Origin: DATKDP01 sp035546335
GTDB taxonomy: Bacteria; Acidobacteriota; Thermoanaerobaculia; Gp7-AA8
Length of the DNA: 64,000 nucleotides
Direction: 5' to 3'
Assembly (NCBI GenBank): GCA_035546335.1
Contig: DATKDP010000016.1
Coordinates: forward strand, 135,971 to 199,970
The notes under the pieces were generated by a model. That model saw only the letters and a program-made list of their open reading frames with translations. It was not told the origin of the DNA and did no database searches. This document shows positions 15,689 through 23,153 of the stretch, piece by piece. The position numbers and the translations under genes are program-made. How positions within the stretch are numbered: position 1 is the stretch's first letter; each line of letters begins with the position of its first letter.

Positions 15689-17161
15689 ATGGAGCCAGTC
15701 GTCATCGTCGTCTCTCTCGTGACGCTCGTCCTCGGCGGGGCCGGCGGATTTTTTCTCGCGGCGTCGCGCAGGACGGCGGTCGAACAGCGGCTCGCAGCCG
15801 AGCGCGATCACGCCATCCGCGAGCGCGCACGAAGCGAGGCGGCCGCCTCCGATCTGCAGCGCCGCCTCGAATCGGAGCAGCAGCTCAGGATCGCCGCCGA
15901 AACGAAACAGGAAGCGGCGCGTGGAACGCTCGACGACATGACCGGCTTCGCCAATGCCCTCCGGCCGCTCCTCGAGGAGAGCTTCTCGCAGCACTCGAAT
16001 CGGGCAGCCGAGCGGGCGATCGATCATCTGCTCCAGGTCGTCAAGCCGCATCTCGATGGCAACAGGGGAGAGATCGTCTCGACACTCGACACCAAGAAGC
16101 TGGAGATCGAAGGGCTGATGGCCCCGATCCGCGAGATGCTGAACCGCTACCAGAGCGAGCTGCGCACGAGCGAGCAGCAGCGAACCGAGGGCTACGCAGG
16201 CCTGCAGGAGCAGATCCGCGCGCTGCTCGAAGCGACGCGGGCGACCCAGCAGGAGGCCTCGAAGCTCTATGGCGCGTTGAAGGCGCCGAACATTCGCGGA
16301 ACGTGGGGGGAGAGCACGCTGCGCAACTGCGTCGAGATCGCCGGCCTGAGCGAGTTCTGCGACTTCGACGTCCAGATGACCTTCGAGACGGAGGAGAAGA
16401 AGCGGCTTCGCCCCGACATGATCGTCCGGCTTCCCGACGATCGCATCATCGCCGTCGATGCCAAGGCTCCCTACAGCTCCTACATCGAGGCGATGGAAGC
16501 GACCGACGAGAAGCGCCGGCGCGATCTGCTCCTCCTCCATGCTGCGAGTCTGCGGCGCCACATCGTGGAGCTGAGCCGGAAGGAGTATCAGGACAACGTC
16601 CAGAAGCAGCTCGACAAGACGCTCAACTTCACCGTCATGTTCATCGGCAGCGAGGCGTTCCTCTCCTCGGCGATGATCGCCGACCCGTCGCTCTTCGAGC
16701 TCGCCGCGGAGAAGAACATCGTGCTCGCCTCGCCGACGATTCTCGTTCCGCTGCTCAAGGCTCTCGCCTCCGGCTGGAAAGCGGAGAGGCTGGAGGAGAA
16801 CGCCCTCCGCGCGCTGACGATCGGCCACGCGCTCTACGAGCAGTTCGTCCGCATCTTCGACAACATCCAGGCCGTCGGCAAGGCTCTCGGCATGACCGTC
16901 GCACGCTACAACACGGCGATCGGATCGATGGACAACCTGGTGCCGAAGGGACGACAGTTGCAGGAATACGTCAGCTCGAAATCACTCCCCGAGCTCTCGG
17001 TCATCGAGGAGCCTCTCCGCGAGTCGGTCAAGCTCCAGGCGCAGACCCTCCTCCCCATCGCCGGTCTTGCCGGCGGTGACGAATCGCTCGATCCGGACCA
17101 GGACGACGAGCAGGAGGACGAAGAAACCGATCTCGTTCTCGAACGGACTTCGGAATCGTGA
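15689..17161 (+). CDS. rmuC: DNA recombination protein RmuC
   Basis: This RmuC-family protein of 490 residues limits recombination at inverted repeats and is thought to be nuclease-related. It has one N-terminal membrane anchor (MEPVVIVVSLVTLVLGGAGG), a coiled coil (about 25-200) and the RmuC domain (about 205-430), with NIRGTWGE, RPDMIVRLPD, VDAKAPYSSYIEAM and FMFIGSEAFL-type motifs. The C-terminus is acidic. The frame is open from 15470, but the upstream part crosses repeat DNA and looks non-coding, so ATG 15689 just before the anchor is preferred. It is probably co-transcribed with the DUF4230 gene. Confidence 0.93.
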   Translation: MEPVVIVVSLVTLVLGGAGGFFLAASRRTAVEQRLAAERDHAIRERARSEAAASDLQRRLESEQQLRIAAETKQEAARGTLDDMTGFANALRPLLEESFSQHSNRAAERAIDHLLQVVKPHLDGNRGEIVSTLDTKKLEIEGLMAPIREMLNRYQSELRTSEQQRTEGYAGLQEQIRALLEATRATQQEASKLYGALKAPNIRGTWGESTLRNCVEIAGLSEFCDFDVQMTFETEEKKRLRPDMIVRLPDDRIIAVDAKAPYSSYIEAMEATDEKRRRDLLLLHAASLRRHIVELSRKEYQDNVQKQLDKTLNFTVMFIGSEAFLSSAMIADPSLFELAAEKNIVLASPTILVPLLKALASGWKAERLEENALRALTIGHALYEQFVRIFDNIQAVGKALGMTVARYNTAIGSMDNLVPKGRQLQEYVSSKSLPELSVIEEPLRESVKLQAQTLLPIAGLAGGDESLDPDQDDEQEDEETDLVLERTSES

Positions 17162-17203
17162 TCCTCCTCCGCCTTCCGCCATTCGTTACGCGGTGCCGTC
17201 GCC

Positions 17204-17854
17204 ATGAATGACCGCCTGCTGAAGCTCGTCGTCACCCTTCTGATCATCGGCGGAATGCTGATCGCCGCGCTCTTCATGCTCGTCCGAATCCCGAGGATGA
17301 TGATCCGCGAGGGGATGGCGACGGTCGCAAAGAAAGAGCAGCACATCGACCTTTCGGCGCTCGTGACGCAGATCCGCGACCTGAGCCGGCTGGAGACGAC
17401 GTCGATGCGGGTGGTGAACGTCTCGCGCATCGACCAGTCGTACGGCGCCATTCCCGACAAGCTCGCCGGCGACTCCATCACCTTTCTCGCCGTCGGCGAC
17501 GTGATCGCCGGGATCGATCTGTCGCAGATCACCCGCGAAGACGTCTACCTCGATCGCGAAGGGGTCCTGGTGATGAAACTTCCTCTTCCCGAGATCCTAG
17601 TCACGCGCCTCGACAACAAGGAGTCGAAGGTCATCACACGCGATACCGGCATGCTCAGAAGAGCGGACGTGAATCTCGAGAGCCGCCTGCGCCAGCAGGC
17701 CGAGTCGTCGGTGCGCGATGAAGCGCTGCGGAAGGGAATCCTCCCGCTCGCGGCGACGAACGCCGAAGTGAAGCTGTCGGGCTTCCTCAATACCGTCGGA
17801 TTCCAGCGCGTTCGTTTCGAGAGCCGCCTGGTGACGCCGGAGCACCCGAGGTGA
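17204..17854 (+). CDS. DUF4230 membrane-anchored protein
   Basis: This 216-residue protein has an N-terminal membrane segment (about 7-28, LKLVVTLLIIGGMLIAALFM) and an extracytoplasmic domain of the DUF4230 type. Features are the strand FLAVGDVIAGIDLSQI, VYLDREGVLVMKLPLPEIL, and a C-terminal ESRLRQQAESSVRDEAL helix followed by LSGFLNTVGFQRVRFES. The family has no established function. It follows rmuC by 42 bases on the same strand. Confidence 0.85.
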   Translation: MNDRLLKLVVTLLIIGGMLIAALFMLVRIPRMMIREGMATVAKKEQHIDLSALVTQIRDLSRLETTSMRVVNVSRIDQSYGAIPDKLAGDSITFLAVGDVIAGIDLSQITREDVYLDREGVLVMKLPLPEILVTRLDNKESKVITRDTGMLRRADVNLESRLRQQAESSVRDEALRKGILPLAATNAEVKLSGFLNTVGFQRVRFESRLVTPEHPR

Positions 17855-17935
17855 GGGGCGAGAGGCGAGAGGCCAGAGACGAGGGGCGAGAGGCGAGTCG
17901 GTGAGTGACGAGAGGCGAGAGTTCGAGGCGGGGTC
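17855..17935. repeat. Degenerate short tandem repeat (GAGGCGAGA-like)
   Basis: About 80 bases of purine-rich sequence are built from imperfect 8-10 base units such as GAGGCGAGA and GAGGGGCGA. No coding potential is credible in this stretch. Confidence 0.6.
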
Positions 17936-17972
17936 CGATTCGCACACAGGTCCTGCTTGCGATCTGGCCGAA

Positions 17973-18060
17973 GTCCCGAAGGGACGATTGAAAATAGCCC
18001 GGGACGAAGTCCCGGGTAGGGTAGCGCACAAGACACGAAGACCGCCAGTCCCGTAGGGAC
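17973..18060. repeat. Palindrome cluster GTCCCGWAGGGAC
   Basis: Two near-identical palindromes (GTCCCGAAGGGAC at 17973 and GTCCCGTAGGGAC at 18048) flank a third one (CCCGGGACGAAGTCCCGGG at 17998-18016). Together they form a compact hairpin-rich unit between two convergent genes, where it may also end transcripts from both sides. Confidence 0.7.
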
Positions 18061-18095
18061 GGTTGACCGCCCGGGATGATGTCGCCGATTCGCCA

Positions 18096-18124
18096 GGGGC
18101 GGGCGCGGGACGCCCGCTCTCCCC
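18096..18124. repeat. GC-rich REP element
   Basis: This copy of the window's REP family has core GGGCGCGGGACGCCC, which folds as a GCGGGCG / CGCCCGC stem and is followed by TCTCCCC. It sits 11 bases from the stop of the minus-strand gene that follows. Confidence 0.7.
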
Positions 18125-18134
18125 TGCGGTGGTA

Positions 18135-19175
18135 TCACCCTCCGGCGCCGTGGTCCCGCCGAAGGCGCCATCGCGCATCCACTTCGTCGATGAAGTGCGC
18201 GCGTCCCGTCGCGAGCCACTCCTCGAGCGCGTCCACGGCAGGGAGCTCGAGATCTCCGACTATCGACAGGCTCGCGGCGGAAGACACCTGCGCGAGCGGC
18301 TTCGTCAGGTGGGCGATGATCCGTGCGCTCCGCAAAATGCTCCAGCCGATCTCGTCCTCGCCATCCATCCGGATCCGGCGCGCCCCGCAACGCGACAGCA
18401 TCGCCGCAGCTCTCCAGTTCTCATTCTCGAATGATTCCGGCAGGATCACATGGTCGATCAGGCCGTGCTCGGACGCGAGAGCGGCGATGTGCCGTTCCGT
18501 AGCGACGAGCAGGCTCTCGGGATTCGTGTGGAAGATGCGCTCGTACTCCTCCTCGGCGACATCCGACCGCTCGGCGAGGCTGCGGAGAGCGGAAGGGTCG
18601 CTGTCGATGGGAGCGGAGGCGAGAAACGCCGCGCCGTGCCGCGCAGCCGACGCTGCGAGGCGCTCGAGCGTTCCGAGGCTCGTCGTGACGGGATCGATGA
18701 TCGGGATGAACGCTCCCCAGAATCTCCCTTCGTCTCCCGCCTGTTGAAAGAGTCGCTCGAGATCGCCGAGATCGTCGGGCCAGCAGGCGATTGCGAGCGC
18801 TGTGCTTCCGTCGGGTGCCGGCAGCGATCCGGCGGACGAAACGAGAACGAGCGTCGCGAGGTTTTGCCCGGAGCAGAACTGAGCCGCCGCTTCGCCTGCG
18901 CCGAACAGACTCTCGGCAAAGCCTGTGGCGTCGATCAGCAGCGGAGCAGTGAAGGGTCGTCGCTCCAGCTCGTCGCCGAGCGCCCGTTCGACGTCATGAC
19001 AAACGATCGTGTCGGACCGCTCGGGGGCAGTCGACGTCAGATTGAAGTAATCGACGGCGACGGGAGCGTCTCGTTTCGGAGCGTACGCGCTGATGAGAGT
19101 CGAGCAGAAAAAGGGAGGTTCAGGATCGGCTCTCCGCTCGAGGCGGATCTGCTCCGACTTCCGGTAGGTGATCAA
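18135..19175 (-). CDS. Unrecognised protein downstream of ribE
   Basis: I do not recognise this 346-residue protein. It has no signal peptide, membrane segment, cysteine-rich radical-SAM motif or P-loop. It alternates short hydrophobic strands with helices (TLVLVSSAGS, IIDPVTTSLGTLERLAASAA, AAFLASAPIDSDPSAL), which suggests an alpha/beta or barrel-like fold. The start chosen is TTG, overlapping the ribE stop (TTGA), because the longer frame to 19271 runs through ribE. Base composition matches its neighbours. Position after ribD-ribE suggests co-transcription, but not necessarily a riboflavin role. A substrate-binding or degenerate enzyme is possible. Confidence 0.68.
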   Translation of the reverse strand: MITYRKSEQIRLERRADPEPPFFCSTLISAYAPKRDAPVAVDYFNLTSTAPERSDTIVCHDVERALGDELERRPFTAPLLIDATGFAESLFGAGEAAAQFCSGQNLATLVLVSSAGSLPAPDGSTALAIACWPDDLGDLERLFQQAGDEGRFWGAFIPIIDPVTTSLGTLERLAASAARHGAAFLASAPIDSDPSALRSLAERSDVAEEEYERIFHTNPESLLVATERHIAALASEHGLIDHVILPESFENENWRAAAMLSRCGARRIRMDGEDEIGWSILRSARIIAHLTKPLAQVSSAASLSIVGDLELPAVDALEEWLATGRAHFIDEVDARWRLRRDHGAGG

Positions 19176-19783
19176 CGGTTCGCCACTCCCGGGCGATACG
19201 GCTCGAGCAGGCGCCGCGCGTATTTGGCCAGGATGTCGATCTCGATGTTCGACGGATCGCCGATCTCGCACGCTCCCAGATTCGTCTTCTGCAGTGTTTC
19301 GGGGATCAGCGCGACGCCGATCTCGTTGCCGGCGGGATCGACGATCGTCAGCGAGACGCCGTCGACGGCGATCGATCCCTTCTGGACGAGAAGCTCCGAA
19401 TGATCCTCTTCGAGCCGCCAGCGATAGACGGAGAAGTCTCCCGCCGATTCTTTCGTCACCAGCGTGGCCACGGTGTCGACGTGACCCTGCACGATGTGTC
19501 CCCCGAGCCTCTCGGAGAGCCGCATTGCGCGCTCGAGATTCACGCGTCTGCCGGCAGGGAGCCGCTCGAATGTCGTCCGGCGCAGCGTTTCGGGAGAGAG
19601 GTCGGCATGGAATGACCTCGCCCCATCCGGAAAAACAGTGACGCAGACGCCGTTGACGGCGACGCTCTCTCCCTTTTCGAGATCGAGCGGAACATCGATC
19701 GAGCCGATGATGATGCGGGCGCCGGCCTCCAGCGGCTCGAACGCCTCGAGCGTTCCCATGTTGCGGATGATGCCTGTGAACAT
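19172..19783 (-). CDS. ribE: Riboflavin synthase alpha chain
   Basis: This enzyme dismutates two 6,7-dimethyl-8-ribityllumazine molecules to riboflavin. The 203 residues contain two homologous lumazine-binding halves. The first starts MFTGIIRNMGTLEAFEPL and contains GESVAVNGVCVTV. The second has GHIVQGHVDTVATLV and GSIAVDGVSLTIV. The start overlaps the ribD stop (TGATG), so the two are translationally coupled. No ribB/ribA or ribH is present here. No FMN riboswitch-like structure was recognised upstream of ribD. Confidence 0.96.
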   Translation of the reverse strand: MFTGIIRNMGTLEAFEPLEAGARIIIGSIDVPLDLEKGESVAVNGVCVTVFPDGARSFHADLSPETLRRTTFERLPAGRRVNLERAMRLSERLGGHIVQGHVDTVATLVTKESAGDFSVYRWRLEEDHSELLVQKGSIAVDGVSLTIVDPAGNEIGVALIPETLQKTNLGACEIGDPSNIEIDILAKYARRLLEPYRPGVANR

Positions 19784-20883
19784 CAGATCGCCGTTTCCTG
19801 ATCGGGGTAGGCGGTCACCACGAGGTCGTTTCCCGATCTCTCCACCGAATCGAACCGGAAACGGGGCGCGTCTGTCAACCGCGACACTCCGCCGGACGGA
19901 GAGTAGAGCGCGGGCGCCGACTCCCCTCCGAGAAGCACGGGCGCGATGAAGAGGATCATCTTCTGCCACAGCCTTCTCCGGATCACGTCGGTGTGCAGTG
20001 CCGAGCCTCCTTCGACGATGACCGAGCGTACGCCTCTTTCGTAGAGCGCGCGCAGAACTTCGAGGAGATCGATGCGCCCTTCGCCGTCGCTCACCGAGGC
20101 GATGACCTCGGTATTCTTCGCGCCCTCGTAGCGCTCCGGGCGTGTCGTGAACAGCACCGTCGGACGATCGTCGGCGAGCAGAGTGGACGATGCCGGGATC
20201 TTTCCCCGCGAGTCGACGATCGCACGAATCCAGGGGGTGATCGACGTATTCAGCCCGAGCCGCCGCGTGAGCTCCGGGTCGTCGGTCACGACCGTGCCGC
20301 TGCCGACGAGAATCGCATCGTGCTCCTCGCGCAGGAGGAAGTTCCGCTGGCGCGATTCGGTCGAAGTGATCCATCGGCTCTCGCGATTGATGGTTGCCAG
20401 CTTGCCGTCGAGCGACATGCCCCCCTTCAGCACGACGAACGGGAGGCGGGTGCGAACCGAGTGGAGGAAGACTTCGTTGAGCCGTCGCGCCTCTTCCTCG
20501 AGCAGGCCGGCCTCGACGGCGATTCCGGCGGCCCTCAATCGTTCGATCCCCTGACCGTCGACGAGAGTGTTGGGATCGCGTGTGGCGATCACCACGCGCG
20601 CCACCCGCGCGTTCACCAGCGCCTCGGCGCAGGGAGGCGTCCGTCCTGTGTGGGCGCACGGCTCGAGGCTGACGTAGACCGTCGCGCCGGCCGGGTCCTC
20701 CCGGCATGCGCTCAGCGCCTCGACCTCGGCGTGCGGCTCGCCGGCCCGCCGATGAAATCCCTCGCCGATGACCGTCGAGCCCCTGGCGATGACGCAGCCG
20801 ACCATCGGGTTCGGGCTGACGGAGTGAAGGCCGAGCCTTGCCAGCTCGAGAGCGCGACGCATCGCGGCGTGATCATCTTCCAT
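19783..20883 (-). CDS. ribD: Bifunctional riboflavin deaminase/reductase
   Basis: RibD carries out deamination and then ring-side-chain reduction in riboflavin synthesis. The 366 residues split into a CMP/dCMP-deaminase-like zinc domain (1-145), with PHAEVEALSACRE and SLEPCAHTGRTPPCAEAL giving the His/Cys/Cys zinc ligands, and a reductase domain (about 150-365) with FVVLKGGMSLDGKLAT, ILVGSGTVVTDDPELT and VIVEGGSALHTDVI. ATG 20883 begins the conserved helix MEDDHAAMRRALELARLG. The frame stays open upstream through the REP array to 21564, which is why automatic calls may overextend this gene. Confidence 0.95.
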   Translation of the reverse strand: MEDDHAAMRRALELARLGLHSVSPNPMVGCVIARGSTVIGEGFHRRAGEPHAEVEALSACREDPAGATVYVSLEPCAHTGRTPPCAEALVNARVARVVIATRDPNTLVDGQGIERLRAAGIAVEAGLLEEEARRLNEVFLHSVRTRLPFVVLKGGMSLDGKLATINRESRWITSTESRQRNFLLREEHDAILVGSGTVVTDDPELTRRLGLNTSITPWIRAIVDSRGKIPASSTLLADDRPTVLFTTRPERYEGAKNTEVIASVSDGEGRIDLLEVLRALYERGVRSVIVEGGSALHTDVIRRRLWQKMILFIAPVLLGGESAPALYSPSGGVSRLTDAPRFRFDSVERSGNDLVVTAYPDQETAI

Positions 20884-20936
20884 TCGTGGCGGTAGTCTCG
20901 CACGAAGCGCCGTCGATGTCAGCCTGCGTCCCGCAC

Positions 20937-21143
20937 CACGCGCGACGATCCCGCCAACCAGTGGGGAGAGCGGGCGTCCCGCGCCCGCCCCTGCAACACG
21001 CGCGACGATGCCGCCAACCCGCCGGGGAGAGCGGGCGTCCCGCGCCCGCCCCTGTAACACGCGCGACGATGCCGCCAACCCGCCGGGAGAGCGGGCGTCC
21101 CGCGCCCGCCCCCGCAACACGCGTGACGATCCCGCCAACAGCG
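20937..21143. repeat. Tandem array of three 60-61 bp REP-containing units
   Basis: Units at 20937-20996, 20997-21057 and 21058-21117 each read CACGCGYGACGATSCCGCCAAC, a short variable linker, then GAGAGCGGGCGTCCCGCG and CCCGCCCC. A fourth unit is cut after its first 26 bases (21118-21143). The three full units differ at only a few positions, so the duplication looks recent. The array lies upstream of ribD on its 5' side. Confidence 0.9.
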
Positions 21144-21175
21144 TTCTCCCATCGGCGTCATGCCAGCATGTCGTT

Positions 21176-21822
21176 TCACCCGACGATCTCCCCCGCATGA
21201 AGCCGCCTGAGGAAGATCTCGAGGGGAAGGACGAGTGTGCCGTCGACTTCGAGCTCGCGGTCGCCGCGATAGACGATGTAGCTCTTCGCTCTCGTTCCGG
21301 AGAGAAAGGCCTCGATTCCCTTCCTGTGCTCGCGGCGGAAGTCGCGAGCGTGGTTGACCTCGATGGCGACGACATCGCGACCCCGCCACCAGACGAAATC
21401 GACCTCGCTTCCGCTCGGCGTCGCCCAGTAGCCGAGGGAGCCCTTGACGCCCTGGTAATGGAGATGACTCCGGATCTCGTGAAGGACGAGATGCTCGAGG
21501 AGAACACCATCCCAGTCCGGTGGCAGCGGCTGATCGAGCCCGCCGGCGGCCGCGTGGAGAACACCGGAATCGAACCAGTAGAACTTCGGGAGCGCTACCT
21601 CCTTGACTTTCGATCGCGGCCTGTAGGCCGGAAGCCAGTGGCCGATGAGGGTATCGACGAGGATCTCGAAGTAGCCGCGCGCCGTCTCGCGCGAGACGCG
21701 GGAAGAAGGTTGACCAGGTGGGCGTCGCCGAAATTCGAGCGGATCCAGGTGCTCTTGCCGGTCCCGCGCGGGCCGAAGAGAAAGAACGACGTCGGAGGAG
21801 GGCGCAGTTCACGTGGAAACAT
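21176..21822 (-). pseudogene. Broken AAA_14/DUF4143-type ATPase
   Basis: The gene starts at ATG 21822 with FFLFGPRGTGKSTWI (P-loop) and DAHLVNLLP, then jumps at about 21690-21700, with a frame change, to the C-terminal DUF4143 part (SRETARGYFEILVDTLIGHW, then LPKFYWFDSGVLHAAAG, SGSEVDFVWWRGRDVVAIEV and IFLRRLHAGEIVG). An intact member has about 380 residues. Here the segment with Walker B, sensors and the linker, about 150 residues, is missing. These ATPases are common accessory genes of unclear function. An imperfect 15-bp inverted repeat lies just upstream of the start. Confidence 0.85.
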
Positions 21823-21856
21823 CGATACCAAATTTACCGTCAAATTGGTGTCGATG
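21821..21856. promoter_or_regulatory. Imperfect inverted repeat upstream of the broken ATPase
   Basis: ATCGATACCAAATTT (21821-21835) is mirrored by AAATTGGTGTCGAT (21843-21856) with one gap and one mismatch. It is AT-rich in a GC-rich context and lies right at the start codon, so it may be a remnant operator. Confidence 0.4.
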
Positions 21857-22075
21857 TCTACAGGGCGACCGGTTGTGTCGTCACAGGTGGACATCCACTT
21901 GGGGTCGGGCGTCCCCATGGGGGTCGGGCGTCCTCGCCGCCGCAGGCAAAATGCGGCAGCTCTGAGCAGGCTGAGTAGATCTGTCCCGTTGTTTCTCAGC
22001 CTCCACGACACCAGGGTCTGACCCCCCGCGCGGCGGGACTCCCAGGTCATCGAGCAACCGAGGTATTCGTGGAAC

Positions 22076-22173
22076 GTGGACGACCACGAAGTTCGCTACG
22101 ACCCCTCAAAGGCCGCGCAGAATCTGAAGAACCATGGGGTGTCGTTCGAAGAGGCGGCGCATCCACCTTCCTG
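22076..22173 (+). pseudogene. BrnT-family toxin, N-terminal stub
   Basis: From GTG 22076 (or GTG 22070) the frame reads VDDHEVRYDPSKAAQNLKNH and then GVSFEEAA, which is the start of a BrnT RNase toxin (typical pattern DPxKAxxNLxKHGVSFEEA). After about 31 codons the similarity stops and reverse-transcriptase-like sequence follows in another frame. An intact BrnT has about 90-100 residues. No BrnA antitoxin gene is visible nearby, consistent with decay. Confidence 0.75.
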
Positions 22174-22197
22174 CCCGCCTTTGCTCCACGCCCGTTA

Positions 22198-22876
22198 CGG
22201 CGCTTCAACAAGGCATCCTCGAGGAGATGAGACTCTGGACTCCGGAGAAGGGAACGCCACAAGGCGCGGTGATCAGCCCGTTGCTGGCGAATCTCTATTT
22301 GCACCCTGTCGACGTGGAAATGCGCGAGGCGGGGCTCCGAATGATTCGCTATGCAGACGACATGGTCATCCTGTGCGGGAGTCGCGAAGAGGCGGAACAC
22401 GCACTGACCAAGCTCCGAAGCGCCCTCGAAGCGAAGCAACTCACGCTCCACCCGGTCAAGACGAAGCTCGTCGATGCGACGCTACGGCTAGGATTCCAGT
22501 TTCTCGGATACGACTTCTTCGGAGGACGACGGTATCCGCGCGAGCCGAGTGAACGGAAACTGCGCGAGCAGATCCGGAAACGAACTCGCAGGAATCGATC
22601 CGACAATCTGAAGACGATCATCGAAGATCTCAACAAGGTACTTCGAGGATGGTTCGCGTATTTCAAGCACCCTCACGCCGGGCGTTCGAAGGTCTCGACG
22701 GCTACATTCGCTACCGGCTCAGAGCCATTCTGAGCAAGCGAAGCCGACGCGGCCGGAAACGACGCCGTGGGCGTGGAAAGGACCATTTCCGCTGGCCCAA
22801 CGCCTACTTCCGTGCGCAAGGTCTCTTCTTCCTTCACGAGAACCATCTGCGCGCCCTACGGTCCCATGCAGGGTGA
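22198..22876 (+). pseudogene. Group II intron reverse transcriptase/maturase, truncated and frameshifted
   Basis: This is the C-terminal half of an intron-encoded protein. Visible are KGTPQGAVISPLLANLYLHP (RT block 4/5 region), the catalytic MIRYADDMVIL, HPVKTKLVDA, FLGYDFFGG and the X/maturase stretch LRGWFAYFKHPH. At about 22680 the frame shifts, and the protein continues FEGLDGYIRYRLRAILSKRS and on to a stop at 22876. The N-terminal RT blocks are absent. The left edge is uncertain (22175-22205). It is not a working enzyme. Confidence 0.88.
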
Positions 22877-22889
22877 ACCACCAACTGGA

Positions 22890-22963
22890 GAGCCGGATGC
22901 GGGGAGATCCGCCAGTCCGGTTCGGAGGGAGGGGGAGGCCGGGAGGCCTCTCCCTCCCCCTAT
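22890..22963 (+). ncRNA. Group II intron domains V and VI (3' end)
   Basis: Domain V occupies 22890-22923 (34 nt): GAGCCGGA pairs with TCCGGTTC, with an internal GCGG / CCGC helix and a GGAGAT-type loop. The AGC catalytic triad is present near its 5' end. Domain VI follows as a long GC helix (22924-22963; GGGAGGCC with GGCCTCTCCC), ending CTATC at the probable 3' splice site. It follows the maturase remnant directly. Confidence 0.85.
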
Positions 22964-23003
22964 CTCGGGGCCGCCCGCTCTCCCTGGATGATGGCAAGCA
23001 CCC

Positions 23004-23074
23004 GGACGAAGCTATTGCGCTTCGTTACTGCTTCGCAAGCCCTCTGTTCTATCCCTCGCGCAAATGCTTCGTCC
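23004..23074. repeat. 71-bp terminal-inverted-repeat element, copy A
   Basis: The left end GGACGAAGCTATTGCG (23004-23019) pairs with the right end CGCAAATGCTTCGTCC (23059-23074), 14 of 16 positions. The interior has CTTCGCAAGCCCTCTGTT. It lies between intron remnant and degP, flanked by REP sequence on both sides. Confidence 0.85.
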
Positions 23075-23114
23075 CTACGATGGGCGTTGCGAATTTGTTG
23101 GCGCACCCGCGCAT

Positions 23115-23145
23115 CCGGGGGCGGGCGTGGGATGCCCGCCCCCGG
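23115..23145. terminator. Perfect 12-bp GC palindrome (REP) downstream of degP
   Basis: CCGGGGGCGGGC (23115-23126) and GCCCGCCCCCGG (23134-23145) form a perfect 12-bp stem with a 7-base loop, 8 bases after the minus-strand degP stop. It belongs to the REP family and has no T tract. It could stop exonucleases or transcription. Confidence 0.6.
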
Positions 23146-23153
23146 TTCGGACT

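Noticed and set aside
20937..21143. CRISPR array
   Set aside because: The units are contiguous tandem duplicates with a REP palindrome; there are no distinct spacers of constant length and no cas genes.
22198..22876. Diversity-generating retroelement or retron
   Set aside because: The RT motifs and maturase domain plus domains V/VI identify a group II intron. No template/variable repeat or msr/msd-like structure is seen.
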